Positions 20,235-30,361 of a DNA stretch of 64,000 bases are shown piece after piece. A program made the position numbers and the translations under genes. The notes below the pieces were generated by a model, which was not told the DNA's origin, searched no databases, and saw only the letters and a list, made by a program, of their open reading frames with translations. The DNA comes from Brachionus manjavacas (taxonomy: Eukaryota > Rotifera > Eurotatoria > Ploima > Brachionidae): assembly GCA_019054805.1 (NCBI GenBank), contig JAHQIY010000011.1:3105001-3169000 (forward strand), given 5' to 3'. Every line of letters begins with the position of its first letter. The first letter of the stretch is position 1.

Positions 20235-20350
20235 AAACCTTCTTTGTAATTTTTCACCAGTCTTTCAACCAATGGAATAGAATGACTCAGTCCTGTCCCA
20301 ACATATTTCTCACTCAACTTAAAAAGACGATTCGAGACTGTTAGTAATTT
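20235..20350 (-). mobile_element. LINE 3'-region fragment, minus strand
   Basis: Close reverse complement of 19205-19335 (the SHSIPLVERLVKNYKEGF region) of the plus-strand LINE nearby. Together with the endonuclease and ORF1 pieces up to 22560 it is probably the 3' side of one minus-strand LINE whose RT has been deleted. Confidence 0.65.
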
Positions 20351-20678
20351 TAGTTTATTAATAGTCACTTTTTCCAATTAGCTGTTGCTCGAAGTTCGAT
20401 ATCTTATTTTCAATTCTTTTTAAATGTTCTTTATGTGAGTCATCTTCTTTGACAATTTTTTCATTTAAAAAGTTTTTCAAAACTTATTTTTAAAAGTTGA
20501 CATGAAAGCTGTATTTGTGGTGTTTTTTTTTCAGATTTTTTGAAATTTTCCAAAATTTATTTTTGTCTTTTTAGTTTAGATTAAGAAGCCAGGCATTTTT
20601 CCCTTCTTTTTTTTTAATTCTTGCTCGTTGTTCTTTTCTGAAAATTTTTTATTAAAATTAGAATGTTGGTCTTGAAAA

Positions 20679-21680
20679 TCACTTAGTTTGTATTTTTTTT
20701 GAATAAAAACGCATCTTTATGTGAATATTCTCCAATTCTTTGTCCCACCAAAATTTACGTTTAGTATTATTGTTTTGTATTTTCTTCGATTTAGATAGTG
20801 TTCGTGTAGCCCTGAACATTTCACTGTGTATCTTATTCAGAGCTCCAGTAATGACTATCTTTGAATTTTCCCCGTTCACCATATCAAGTTTTTCATTGAT
20901 TTTTAGTTCTATTAGCCTTTTCTCAAGACTCAGTTTATACTCCCTTTGAATGATTAGGTTATCCCAGTTAATCTTTTTGTTGTTTTGCTGATGGTTAACA
21001 TTTTCATTTTTGTTGATTTTTTTCGGACTGTTGCAAATACTTAGCTCACTACAGATAGGTAAATTGTCACTCATATTCAAGATGCACGGTTCAAGAATTT
21101 CGATGTTTTCGATTTTTAAAGAGCAATTTTTACTCGCTATCACATGATCGATCCAAGATTTGTGTTTTTGGTTAAAGAAGGTAAAATTTACATTTTGTTT
21201 ATGTTTATATTCCATCACTTCTAAATCGTGTTCGGTCATTGTAGCAGTGAACATTTTGTCAAAACATTTGTTTCTAAGAGGATCCGAATTAAAGTCTACA
21301 ATAATAAGAAATTCCATATTTTTATCTTTTATAGTTAGATTTAGGTTCTCCAGTGTAACCAAGTCATACAGATGTTCATTTTTTGATTTTTGATTTGACC
21401 AATTTGATTTTAAATATACACCAACTATAATTAGATTTTCTAATTCAATATGACTTATTCGTTCATTTAAAAATGATACTTTATAATCTGAAAATTATTT
21501 TTTTATTATCCATCCTATTCCTCCATACGGTCTTCCTTCTTTAGTTTCTGATTCCATAGCTGATTTAAAGTAAGTTTTCGCTTTTGTTTCAAATTCGGTT
21601 AAAATAGATTCATTTTCATAATGCCAAGTTTCACATATCATTTTTGTTAAGTAGCTCATTTACATAAAAGGAGTTAGTAT
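20679..21680 (-). pseudogene. LINE APE-type endonuclease (start of ORF2), minus strand
   Basis: Reads from ~21680: MICETWHYENESILTEFETK (ETW motif of the endonuclease), GRPYGGIGWIIKK, a stop, then NLIIVGVYLKSNWSNQKS and, from the Met at 21362, MEFLIIVDFNSDPLRNKCFD (DFN motif), HKSWIDHVIASK (D-H motif) and MSDNLPICSEL, where the usual SDH has become SDN. That His is catalytic in this family, so the enzyme would be inactive even without the stops. A domain with KRKFWWDKELENIHIKM, typical of the endonuclease-RT linker, ends the frame; the RT is missing. Confidence 0.82.
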
Positions 21681-21719
21681 TTATATTTTTACAATTAAAG
21701 TTGACAATCCAGACTTTTC

Positions 21720-22554
21720 TTTAATCAATATTATCTTCTTTTATTAAATTTTTGCACTTGGTTTCCACGGATAAAATATCGAAGCGCGAGTTTTCGTCTA
21801 GTTCGTTATTTAATCTGTTTCGTTCCTGACGAAGTTCATAGTCAAGCTTTCTTTTCGCCTCTGTTAGATCTGGACTAATCTAAATATTTTTATTGCGTTC
21901 TTTTAATCTCAGTTTTTTGGCGGCTAAGAGAATTGGATTTCTAAGACTTTCGTATGGGAGTTCAATCAAAATTGGACCAGGCTTATTTGGATCTCTTGAT
22001 TTTATTCTTCTAAAGTGAACCGGTTTTACTTCTGTCATATCAATCTCTTGAAAGACTTCTTTGATTTTTGTTCATCATCTACTTTTTTCTCATTTAAATT
22101 ATTCTTCTGTGATACAGGAATACCATATATAATAATATTTTTTTTCCTTTTTTCCCTTTCGTTAAGTTCATTGATGGTTGCATTCTCTTAAACTATTTGT
22201 TCAACGGGTTTTTTTGAATGTTTAGTTCCTTTGCTTACAACTTGAACCCAACTATTACTGATATCTGTTGTTTTTGAGGTTAATTTGGCTTCCTTAACCT
22301 CTTCCTTTTATTTTTCGATATCATGCAAATTATTAGCGTCTCTATTTTCAAGTTTTTCACATCTTTTCGTGAGATTTTCGACTTTTGCAGTTAGTTCTTG
22401 GATAGTTGTATCTTTTGATCCAATCAAGATCCTCAAGTAAGATTACTCGGTTTTTCAAGCTAGTAAATTCTGACATTTTAACAAAGCGATACTCAATTGG
22501 GCTTTGTTCTGGGCTTTTTTTTGATCGGGGTCGTTTAGAGGTCTCGGATATCAT
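21720..22554 (-). pseudogene. LINE ORF1 protein, minus strand, decayed
   Basis: Upstream of the endonuclease in the same orientation. N-terminal piece from 22554: MISETSKRPRSKKSPEQSPI then a short heptad-like stretch (FTSLKNRVILLEDLD). After frame changes come VKPVHFRRIKSRDPNKPGPI, LIELPYESLRNPILLAAKKL and ISPDLTEAKRKLDYELRQER, which look like the RRM-CTD region of L1-type ORF1 RNA chaperones (coiled coil, then RNA-binding part). Several stops and shifts. In such LINEs, ORF1 protein coats the element RNA. Confidence 0.65.
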
Positions 22555-22685
22555 ACATACGGTTTGTGGCCTGTTGTTTGGTGGGGTCCTTTGTAAGGTT
22601 GCCCAGTGTCAATTAAGTTTTCTTCCAAAATTTATGATAATTTATTATCAAATTTTGTTTTCAATTTTTATTTTGTAAATTTTAA

Positions 22686-23027
22686 AAATCTACAGGAACG
22701 TTGAAATTTACAATAGAAGCTAAGCAAGTAGTTATTGGACAAAAACCTAGATAAGGTAGACCGTGTAAGTCTAAAAAGGCGCTTGAGTACCAATCAGAAG
22801 CACATAAAGAAGAGAGAGTTGTCAGCTCAATCAAAGTTCTAAAGCGAAAGATAACAGAAGGAGAGGAAGAAACTCCACAAGTAACAGTTATACCAACAAA
22901 ATAGAACAAAAAAACAATTGATTGGGAAGCTGAAAAAGTAGTGCAAGCATCAACCAGCAGTGATATAAGTAAGAAAGTAGAAGCTCCACTAAAGAGAGGT
23001 AGAGGTAGACCAAGAAAAAACTTATAA
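22686..23027 (+). pseudogene. MULE transposase AT-hook tail
   Basis: Frame 3 encodes LKFTIEAKQVVIGQKPR, stop, GRPCKSKKALEYQSEAHKEE ... a second stop ... KVEAPLKRGRGRPRKNL and a final TAA at 23025. Two GRP AT-hooks and the IGQK-x-R-x-GRP-x-K-x-KKAL pattern match tails that follow the SWIM finger in MULE transposases. The piece lies ~225 bp before the right terminal repeat, as expected for this protein. Two in-frame stops. Confidence 0.72.
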
Positions 23028-23261
23028 GATATTATTTTATTTGAAATTATTTGAAATTTTTTATAATTCTTTTTTTTTTTAAATCAATTTAATGAATAAA
23101 AATAAGAGATACTTTAAGTAAAATAAGTTGCTGTTTTATTTAATTTAGGAGACAGATTAACAAATATAAGTTAAGGGTATTTAGTAAAATAAGAGATAGA
23201 AAAATATTAGTGATCGATTAAGTAATTTTAGAGATCGATTAAATACCTCCCTTAAAATAGA

Positions 23262-23635
23262 ATATAGGAATCACCTTTAATAATAAAAGCTGATGATGAT
23301 TTATTTTTAATTGATGAATAAGTTAATGCTGAAGAATTTATAAATCTTTCATCTGAACGCAAATCAAAATGATCTGCTTCGAGTTCAAAGGGGTCATTGT
23401 CCCGTAGTTAACTTGTTTTTTAAAGATTAAAATGGTCGAGTCATTTTTCCACAATCACAAAAAATAATTCCCTATTTCTCATTTAATTTAAATATAATTC
23501 AAATCAAGTCTTGAAAAATTATGTTGTGAAATACTTAAGCCTAAAGTTATTTAAGCCTAAAGTATTTTAAGTTTTTTGATACATTTATTCCTATTTTTCT
23601 GATTTAACTGTACACTCATTTTCATCTAAAAAAAT
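23262..23635. other. Unassigned AT-rich interval right of the MULE
   Basis: No supported gene. A few decayed coding-like words exist but none that I can assign. Confidence 0.4.
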
Positions 23636-23961
23636 TTCATCACCTTTAAATTTCAAATGAATTTAATAAAATGATTTTGTCATTAAAAATTTTAAAACAA
23701 AACAAATTTCAAAAAATAAATATAAAGTAGAGGTGTTATAAACATTTAACAGAATCAAAAAAAAAGTATGAATTTATTTCGAAAACTAATTCAGATAGTA
23801 GAAATCGGATTTTATTTTCAGATTTCTCAGGATCGATAATTTACAATGGCAATTTTTTATTGTGGAAAAAAAAGAAAAAAGGCAAAGAAATCAGGGTGCA
23901 TTGTCAAAGAGTAAAAAAATTTGTTTTTTTTCGATTTCAAAATCTTATTTTTTAATTTGGA
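23636..23961. repeat. 326-bp direct repeat, copy 2
   Basis: Identical copy of 19888-20213, here outside the MULE boundary at 23251. Begins TTCATCACCTTTAAATTTC and ends AATTTGGA. Confidence 0.85.
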
Positions 23962-24318
23962 CAAACAACATTTTCTAGTAGATATTTTTATGCTCTATTC
24001 AAAAACATAATCAACTTTGGGGTGTATCTGGAAAGCAATGAAGATGTTTTTGGGTGTTGTGTAGTTTTTTTTCATTTTAAATTTTAAGGTGATCAAAATT
24101 TTTTTTAGATCAAAGTGGGTGTAGAGTAAAATTCAGATAATTAGGAATAAATGTATCAAAAAAAATTTAAATTTTTATAAAAATTTTGGCGATTTACACC
24201 CGGTGTTGTTTTTTCGGAATCTTGATGGGTGTTTGTTTTAGACATAACCATGGAAAGGGGTAAAAAAATTTGAAAAAATTTTTTTTATCTTGTAAACTAA
24301 AAAAAAATGATTTTGCTT

Positions 24319-24348
24319 GGGTCATAAATGACCCGCTCTAGCCGTTAA
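24319..24348. repeat. Palindrome GGGTCATAAATGACCC next to TTAA
   Basis: A perfect 16-bp palindrome (24319-24334) is followed by GCTCTAGCCG and TTAA (24345-24348). Such GGGTCA palindromes just inside a TTAA occur at ends of some piggyBac-family elements. No matching left end was found, so a solitary terminus at most. Confidence 0.35.
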
Positions 24349-24548
24349 CAGCATACAATTTTGAAAAAGTTCTTTTGGGTCGTAGTTTTTTTCATTTTGG
24401 ACGGATAAGAGTTAAACAAATAGTTTATTTGATTTAAAATTTTTATTTTCAAATGAGAACAAATAATTGTTTTTTTATTCATAACAAAAAGTCTCTTGAA
24501 CCTACAAACTAAAACACGGAACGCAGTGTCCATGTCGAATCGAATAAA

Positions 24549-25637
24549 TCATTGATCTCTATAAATGCGGAAAATTTTTTTGATATTTCTCTTCAATTTT
24601 TCATTGAAAATAAGCACTAGAATCGGATTGACCAACGAAGTCAAATAAGAGAGCCAAACGCCGATCTCGTACATCACAATTGTGATTTGGTTGTTCAAGC
24701 TGCAATCGATGGTGTTGTAGAACGGCCAGCTGGCTTGGTACATCACTTGGGTCAACACAATTGACGCAGTCAATGCCAAAATACAAAAGACCACTTTTTT
24801 GTACCGGGTTCTCTTGATCTCAAAAAAATCCTTTTTGCTCATTTTGAAATTTTTCCTCTTCCTTGGGTAGTCGCGCTTGGCGTCCAGCTGCAATTTGGCA
24901 AGCACATTCGGCAGGCAGCTCATGTAGGACTTGGCCTTGAGCGAGAGCTTGAGACTGGTCGACGATTGCGTATAGGACATGGGCGCGCTTTGGCTTAGCT
25001 TGCGCACAACCAGACGGCCCGACGAACACTTGTAGCTGATGGAGTTTTTCAAATTTTGACTCTTTTTTTTCAGCTCGCGGACTGACAGAACATTTATGGA
25101 AATTATTAGGAATATGGGCAAAAAGCCGAACAGCAAGACTTTGGTAATTTTGAAGCCAAAATTGGGCAGGATGTTGCATATCTTGGCGCTGTACCTGTCT
25201 GTAACAACAAAGAAGACTATAGATATGGTCCAGAAGAGCGTGGCCACAAACCACGGCAAGGCTAGCTTGGCTATGTTGGGCAGTGTGAACTTTTCGACCA
25301 CTTTTGACCGGGATGTCAACTGGACGTAGATGTGAACGGCAAGGACCAAGAGTGCGAACACTGTTGTGTCCGGAATGGCATATTGGAGAAAAATGCTCAC
25401 AAAACAACTGAATTTGTCGAAAGGCCACTCTTGGAACTGGTCGAGAATGCTCTGGGTGCTCATGCTCAACACTCCGATGAGGAAATCGGACAGGCCGATG
25501 GACAAGTAGACATAGTCCGAGAATGTGTGGCGTTTGATTTGGAACTTGAATATAAAAATAATGATGCCGTTGAGCACGGCCGTAAGAGAGATGATGAAAA
25601 TTTTGGCCGTAATGACCAGCACTTTTTCATTTATCAT
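24549..25637 (-). CDS. Orphan rhodopsin-family (class A) G-protein-coupled receptor
   Basis: One intronless frame of 362 residues with seven hydrophobic spans and the overall pattern of muscarinic/histamine-type receptors: TM1 ~8-31, TM2 with LSIGLSDFLIG (Asp51 = D2.50), Cys78 at the top of TM3 pairing with Cys154, TM4 PWFVATLFW, TM5 with P174, a long basic third loop (~188-280), TM6 ~281-302, TM7 WLSYLTSLVNPILVLIFN (NP at 337-338). Odd points: the DRY box is HIY (102-104), the amine-contacting Asp of TM3 is replaced by Gln85, TM6 lacks the CWxP motif and the TM7 NPxxY lacks its Tyr. So it is probably not a classical amine receptor and its ligand is unknown. Codon use is GC-richer than the flanks. 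Other frames across it are shadows. Confidence 0.9.
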   Translation of the reverse strand: MINEKVLVITAKIFIISLTAVLNGIIIFIFKFQIKRHTFSDYVYLSIGLSDFLIGVLSMSTQSILDQFQEWPFDKFSCFVSIFLQYAIPDTTVFALLVLAVHIYVQLTSRSKVVEKFTLPNIAKLALPWFVATLFWTISIVFFVVTDRYSAKICNILPNFGFKITKVLLFGFLPIFLIISINVLSVRELKKKSQNLKNSISYKCSSGRLVVRKLSQSAPMSYTQSSTSLKLSLKAKSYMSCLPNVLAKLQLDAKRDYPRKRKNFKMSKKDFFEIKRTRYKKVVFCILALTASIVLTQVMYQASWPFYNTIDCSLNNQITIVMYEIGVWLSYLTSLVNPILVLIFNEKLKRNIKKIFRIYRDQ

Positions 25638-25689
25638 CTTGAGACAAAGCTGAACAAGCTCAGCTTTAGCAGATTCTAAGTTGGCTTTT

Positions 25690-26992
25690 AAATGAAATTT
25701 TTGAATTAATTTCAGCTAAATTTAATTAGATTTAATTTTTTTATCGATTTTTGTCTTCGATTTTGCCTAACAAAGAAACCTGAAGAATCGAAAAGAAAAC
25801 CCAAAAGTCACATATTCGGCAGTTTTTGTGTTTTTTTTCTTTTTTAAATTAAATTTCGGTGTTAATAACAGATTATTTAATTTGAAGAGAGAAAAGAAAT
25901 ATTTCTGATTTAGAAAAATAGCTCACGTTTGTTCGTGAAAAGCCTAGGGTTTTGAAAAATGTGCGGCCTTTAGATGCCGCTCAGGATAATTCCAACTCAG
26001 CATCAAATCTTCTTTAAATTAAAGTTTTTATACATAAATTGATTTGTTTATAAATTGATAATGTTACTTGGTTTATCTAAGCTCGATGCTTGCTTGCGTC
26101 AGCTTGCTTTGTGCTCAATTTTTCAAGTAAATAATCTTTCATTAATATTGATTAGTTTATGCAATTGAGTCTATACTAGTTATTTGGTTTTTGCTTATTT
26201 ATTTCTCTGTGTTAAGAATATATTTTCACTTGTGGCAAAAAAACCTCACTTTTTAAAACTCTGAAAAAGTCTATTTTTAACTTTGTACCTAAAATAAATT
26301 AAATTTTATTTATTAATTAAAATTTGAAAACTAATAACGGGCATTCAATAATCCTTTTTGTTTCCAGAATAAACATTGTTAATTTTTTATTTAAGAAATT
26401 TATCTATACAAGTACCGAATGACCATTTGACTCGAAATACTCGCAGAAAATGTACTGTTTAAATTAAATTTTTTAATATGAAGTGAACAAAATTATTTTT
26501 TTTTTAATAAATTAATCGAAAAGCCAAATTCTCTGGACAGGAAAAGCCTCAAAAAATATCATGAAAATGTATACTCGTTTGTCCAAAATCAGGGTCCAAG
26601 CAACTATTTGAATCATGTCCAGTATGTGATCAAATGTTCAGATTTTATACGATCAGAGATTTCATGTTGAGTTGTTCATCTGGATTTTGGGTCTAAAAAT
26701 AAATTCCAAAAATTTTTGGTATTTTTATAAATCATCAATTAAAACAAGAGGAGATGTTGATTTTGACATCGTTCCAGAAGAACTAGTTTGGGGTGATCAA
26801 ATTTTTTAATGAATGTTTCGCATTTATTGCGTCTTTACTAGTCTTTGAATTCCTAAATAAATGAATGAATGAATGAATGGTTAAGGCTTCATAAGTTGAT
26901 TTTAAGATGATAAAAAGTCGTTCAAATTTTTGAAGTCATTTAATTTATTAAATCTTCGAAATTCTAAAAATATATTTTGAATAAAATTCAGC
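25690..26992. other. Gene-free region upstream of the GPCR
   Basis: No supported ORF. It should include the GPCR promoter (25640-26000, reading leftward). A (GAAT)n microsatellite at about 26858-26879 follows CTAAATAAATGAATG and may be the tail of a decayed LINE. Confidence 0.45.
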
Positions 26993-27118
26993 ATGGAACA
27001 CTTTGACGATGAAGGCTCGAGTGATCAAATGTGGCATAAGAGAGAAAGCTTGTTGGCAAATGACTATTTATTTTCTCGAAATACAAACATGTCTACAAAA
27101 ATCATAGCACAAATTTGA
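26993..27118 (+). pseudogene. Possible N-terminus of a LINE ORF1 protein
   Basis: ATG at 26993 opens 41 codons (MEHFDDEGSSDQMWHKRESL LANDYLFSRN) and then breaks. The acidic, polar start and the position ~450 bp before the zinc-knuckle ORF at 27571 in the same strand suggest the beginning of that LINE's ORF1, separated by AT-rich insertion or decay. Weak evidence. Confidence 0.3.
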
Positions 27119-27570
27119 GTATAAATAGCAGCGATAATTTGCCGTCTGTTTCGAACTTTTTTATAAATCGAGATTTGTCAATTTTAAAATCGTTAAGAAA
27201 TAGCCCAGTTAAAAAAAATTAATGTTCAGTTTTTTTAAGTAAAAACAATTTTAGTCCATTGAATTTTAAATTTTTTTTTAAATATTGAAAATTTAAATAA
27301 AAGTGAGTAAAAAAATTTAAATTGCTAATTTTGTTTTAAGTGAAAAGAATTATTTTTGTCTTATTAAATCGCGAAAATTAACTCATATAACAAATTATCT
27401 AATTCAATAATCAAAATATCTAACTCAATTTATCTAACAAAAAATAAAAAAAAAACAAAATTTTGAGCAAGCTTTATCGTAAACAAATTATCTTAATTAG
27501 TAAAAAAATAAATGATTTTATATCAAATTGACAATTACTGTCACTTTATTTTTAAACATTTAGTGCTCTT

Positions 27571-28397
27571 ATGTCTCTAATATTAATAGCAAGCAAGTCA
27601 GAGTTCGATGCTGTTATATACAATGGTCTCAAAAATAAAAAGATTTCAGAAGAAACATACAAAGATAGTCAAGTTAAAAACTGTGTGAAACGAGTAAAAG
27701 TTTCCTTCCCGAAAGAATCAGATCAGTTAGTTAGAAATATGACTGGTCCAACAGTTCTATACGGATTAAAGTGCGTAATTTCAATTGCTGGACAGAAACA
27801 AAATTTCTTTTTTTGTAATGGTGAAGGGCACAACATTTCCAGATGTCCTGTTAGAAACCAAGCTTGCAAAAACTGTAATCAAGAAGGACTTTGACTCAGA
27901 AATGCTCTTTAGCTGAGAGGCTTAAATGGATTGAACGAGCAAAAATCGACTATAGCGAACTAGCGATTCAAGAAGAAGAAGAAGAAATTTCTCAAAAAGA
28001 AACAAACACGTTGGACATTATAACCAAAACTCCAAAGTTCCCAAATAACGAGTCAACAAATGAAGAATCTCTTTTGTCATCACAGTCCAGTCAAAAAAGT
28101 ATGCATACTCCTGTTCTATCATTTAATCTTAATAAAGATTCTGAACAAATAAACTGCTCAAATTTCGAAAAATTTAGGCATCAATCTATAAAGTCATCAA
28201 AATACCTCGTTACCAATGTTCAGACAAGTAAGCAAATCAAGCGCGTTTCAGAATGCGACAATTCACATACAGCTGAATCGAATCAACTAAAAAATCAAGC
28301 TAATGATAAGGAAAACAATGAACTTAATGGCGTAATTCCAGACAATAATATTGGACACAATTCAGATGAAAAAAACGGCGATTTTATACAAAAATAG
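27571..28397 (+). pseudogene. LINE ORF1 (nucleocapsid-like, CCHC zinc knuckles), one frameshift
   Basis: The first 107 residues (27571-27894) end in FFCNGEGHNISRCPVRNQAC KNCNQEG, i.e. two retroviral-type zinc knuckles in tandem. At 27888-27896 one base is missing inside the second knuckle; the frame then continues as TQKCSLAERLKWIERAKIDY, an acidic run of Glu (from a GAA/GAAGAA tract) and a long Ser/Asn/Glu-rich tail to the stop at 28395. The first knuckle has lost its first Cys. Region before the knuckles may be a decayed RNA-binding domain. This ORF precedes an endonuclease ORF on the same strand, as in jockey/CR1/I-type LINEs. Confidence 0.78.
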
Positions 28398-28414
28398 TCA
28401 AACTCAAACTTAAA

Positions 28415-28592
28415 ATGATGAAAAATCTATCAAGTCAACTTTCCTCTAAGAACAGGTTAGTAATTACACTCTGGAACTGTCTTCACTTACCTAGTAGGGT
28501 TCATCTCTTAGGAAATTTTTTAGCTCAAAAATGGCCCGACATTGTTTTGCTCAATGAATTAAAGATAGATTTGAGTGAGGCAAATTTTTATC
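28415..28592 (+). pseudogene. LINE ORF2 start (endonuclease N-terminus), cut at an inversion point
   Basis: Met at 28415, then NRLVITLWNCLHLPSRVHLL GNFLAQKWPDIVLLNELKID: the W-N-C and P-D-I-V-L-L-N-E-L-K (catalytic Glu) motifs of an APE-type endonuclease N-terminus. After ~60 residues homology stops near 28592, where the plus strand becomes the complement of an RT active site. Confidence 0.82.
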
Positions 28593-29046
28593 AAAGATCG
28601 TCTGCGAACAGCGCAATTTTAATATTTTCCGGAATTTGTCTGGCTATATCACTGAAATAAATAATAAAAAATGTTAGTGAGAGACAGCTGCCTTGTGGAA
28701 CCCTGCATTTAATTGGTCTTTCTGGGAAGATTGATTCATTGTGACAAACTTGAAATGAACGATCAGTTTAGAAACTTTCAATCAATTTTAGAATAGTAGG
28801 GCTAAGCTTAAGTTCATTTAGTTTCTTCATTATGCCAGAGTGAGAAGTTTTATCGAAAGCTTTTTCGAGGTCGAAAAATACAGCACCTGTAGGTTTTTTC
28901 TCATTGAAACCTTGGATTATTGATTGAGTTAAACTAAGTATTTGTTCCTGCGTTGATCGATTTCGTCGGAATTCAGCTTGGTATTCCGGAAATACTTTGT
29001 TTTTTTTTGCCCAATTTTGAATTTTATCGTTCATAATTTTTTCCAT
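28593..29046 (-). pseudogene. LINE reverse transcriptase fragment, inverted
   Basis: Minus strand from 29046: MEKIMNDKIQNWAKKNKVFP EYQAEFRRNRST (fingers, QAEFR-x-x-RST typical of jockey-type RT), GAVFFDLEKAFDKTSHSG (motif A Asp), then past a shift near 28770 CRVPQGSCLS and KIALFADDL (FADD catalytic box) at 28600. Its FADD end touches the plus-strand endonuclease at 28592. The two parts probably derive from one LINE joined tail-to-tail by inversion. Confidence 0.82.
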
Positions 29047-29249
29047 CTATATACAATTGCAATGACTAATAACCACTTCTTTAATTTTTAATATGTGATA
29101 TCAGATAGAAAGATGAACAAAATTACTTAAAGATTTGCTCCACACGCAGTCTGCTGTAGTTCTTATTCTTATTTTTATTCTTTTTTATTTTTTTCACTTT
29201 AATTATTACTTACCCAATTCACTATTTTTTCTGAAATTACCAAAAACAA

Positions 29250-29345
29250 TATTTTTTTTCATGCGGCTGAAAGGAAGGACTAAGATCCATTCCAAACAGC
29301 CGGGTTTTAAACCAAAATTATATTTTTAAATAAAAAATAAATAAA
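29250..29345 (+). mobile_element. LINE 3' tail (CCGGG family), plus strand
   Basis: GGCTGAAAGGAAGGACTAAG ... CATTCC ... CAGCCGGGTT then AATAAATAAATAA. Same tail in minus orientation at 29745-29830 and 47935-48010. Confidence 0.65.
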
Positions 29346-29744
29346 TAATAACCACTTCAAAAAACTGACCGAAACTCTAGCGGTAGAAAAATCAAACAAA
29401 GATAAATTCCACATTAGGGGGAATTATATATCAATAATCGAACAATACATTATTGACACCTTTAACTCAAGAAAATTTTTTATTATTAAATAAAAATTGA
29501 GCTAGTAATGAATTATTTTTTAGATAATTCAACTAACTAATTAACTCAAGTCGAAACTTCACTGCAGTCAATTTTTTGCTTGAAACTCCACTTTTCTTTT
29601 TCGATTTATTAATGAAAAAAAATGATGAAATATCGTGATCCAGAATTGGCCGAAAAAAGCACTAATTTTAATGTCACAAAAACCAAATTACTTTCAAAAA
29701 AGGAGGACAAAAATGTCAATTGTAAATGTCAATTTTTTATTTTT

Positions 29745-29830
29745 TTTTATTAAAATAATAGTTTGGGAGAAACTCCGGGCAGTTTGGAATGGTCGTTAAC
29801 CTCCCTTTCAGTCCTAAATAGATTTTGGTG
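29745..29830 (-). mobile_element. LINE 3' tail (CCGGG family), minus strand
   Basis: GAGAAACTCCGGGCAGTTTG GAATGG ... CCTCCCTTTCAGTCC preceded by a T-rich tract, the reverse complement of the 29250 tail type. Confidence 0.65.
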
Positions 29831-30361
29831 AAATGAAAAAACAAAGCTTTTTGAAGAACAGAGTCTAATAAGATTTGTGTTGAATACTAGCATAATAAGT
29901 CTAAACAAAAATAAAATCACTCAAAAAAAAATTTAAAATGAACTTGATTTCAGTTTCAAAATTGCAATGATTTTTTTCAATTTTTATGAAGAAAAAGAGA
30001 TATCATTATGTAAATGTGAGTGAAATACTTTATTTCGACTCAATTTGAACAAGTGTCATTCTATTCTTCTAGCGTAAATTCCCTTATGCCCAAATTTAAA
30101 GGTGAAAAAAACAAAAAATCTAAACTAAATGTCTGAGTTTAATGTAAAATTTTTATTTAAATTTTTTTCTCGTTAAAATACTTTTTTCCAATAAATGTGT
30201 TTTTCATTAGGCTAAAGGAGGAGAAGAAGCCTCGACTCAATCTGTCTCGGTAACACTTGAACTATATTTTCATATAACAAAAAAATAACAAAATACTAAA
30301 TAAATATTTATATGATACAGTACACTTTGGGATAAAATGAAATAAAAAAAAAAAAATAAAA

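Larger units (their letters stand above)
18161..23251 (+). mobile_element. Mutator-like element (MULE), split by LINE insertions
   Basis: Left end GGGGTATTATTAATCGATCT and right end, read inward, GGGAGGTATTTAATCGATCT continue as similar sequence for ~50 bp. Both are flanked by TTAAAATAG (18152-18160 and 23252-23260), an 8-9 bp duplication as made by MULEs. Inside are the SWIM zinc finger and the AT-hook tail of a MULE transposase, both in plus orientation, separated by insertions. The catalytic DDE core is not present. Inserted pieces: a minus LINE tail near 18225, a plus LINE 18751-19605 and a minus LINE 20235-22560. Confidence 0.82.

Noticed and set aside
22406-22909. Frames of 90 and 75 codons around the LINE ORF1 / MULE tail junction
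   Set aside because: Antisense to the better supported ORF1 and AT-hook tail frames.
19888-23961. The 326-bp repeats as LTRs of one element
   Set aside because: No TG...CA ends, no primer-binding site or polypurine tract, and the interval between holds LINE and MULE fragments in mixed orientation.
24601-25679. Several long open frames on both strands across the GPCR (up to 202 codons)
   Set aside because: They are shadows of the GC-rich GPCR coding sequence; their products have no domain pattern while the 362-codon frame has seven membrane spans.
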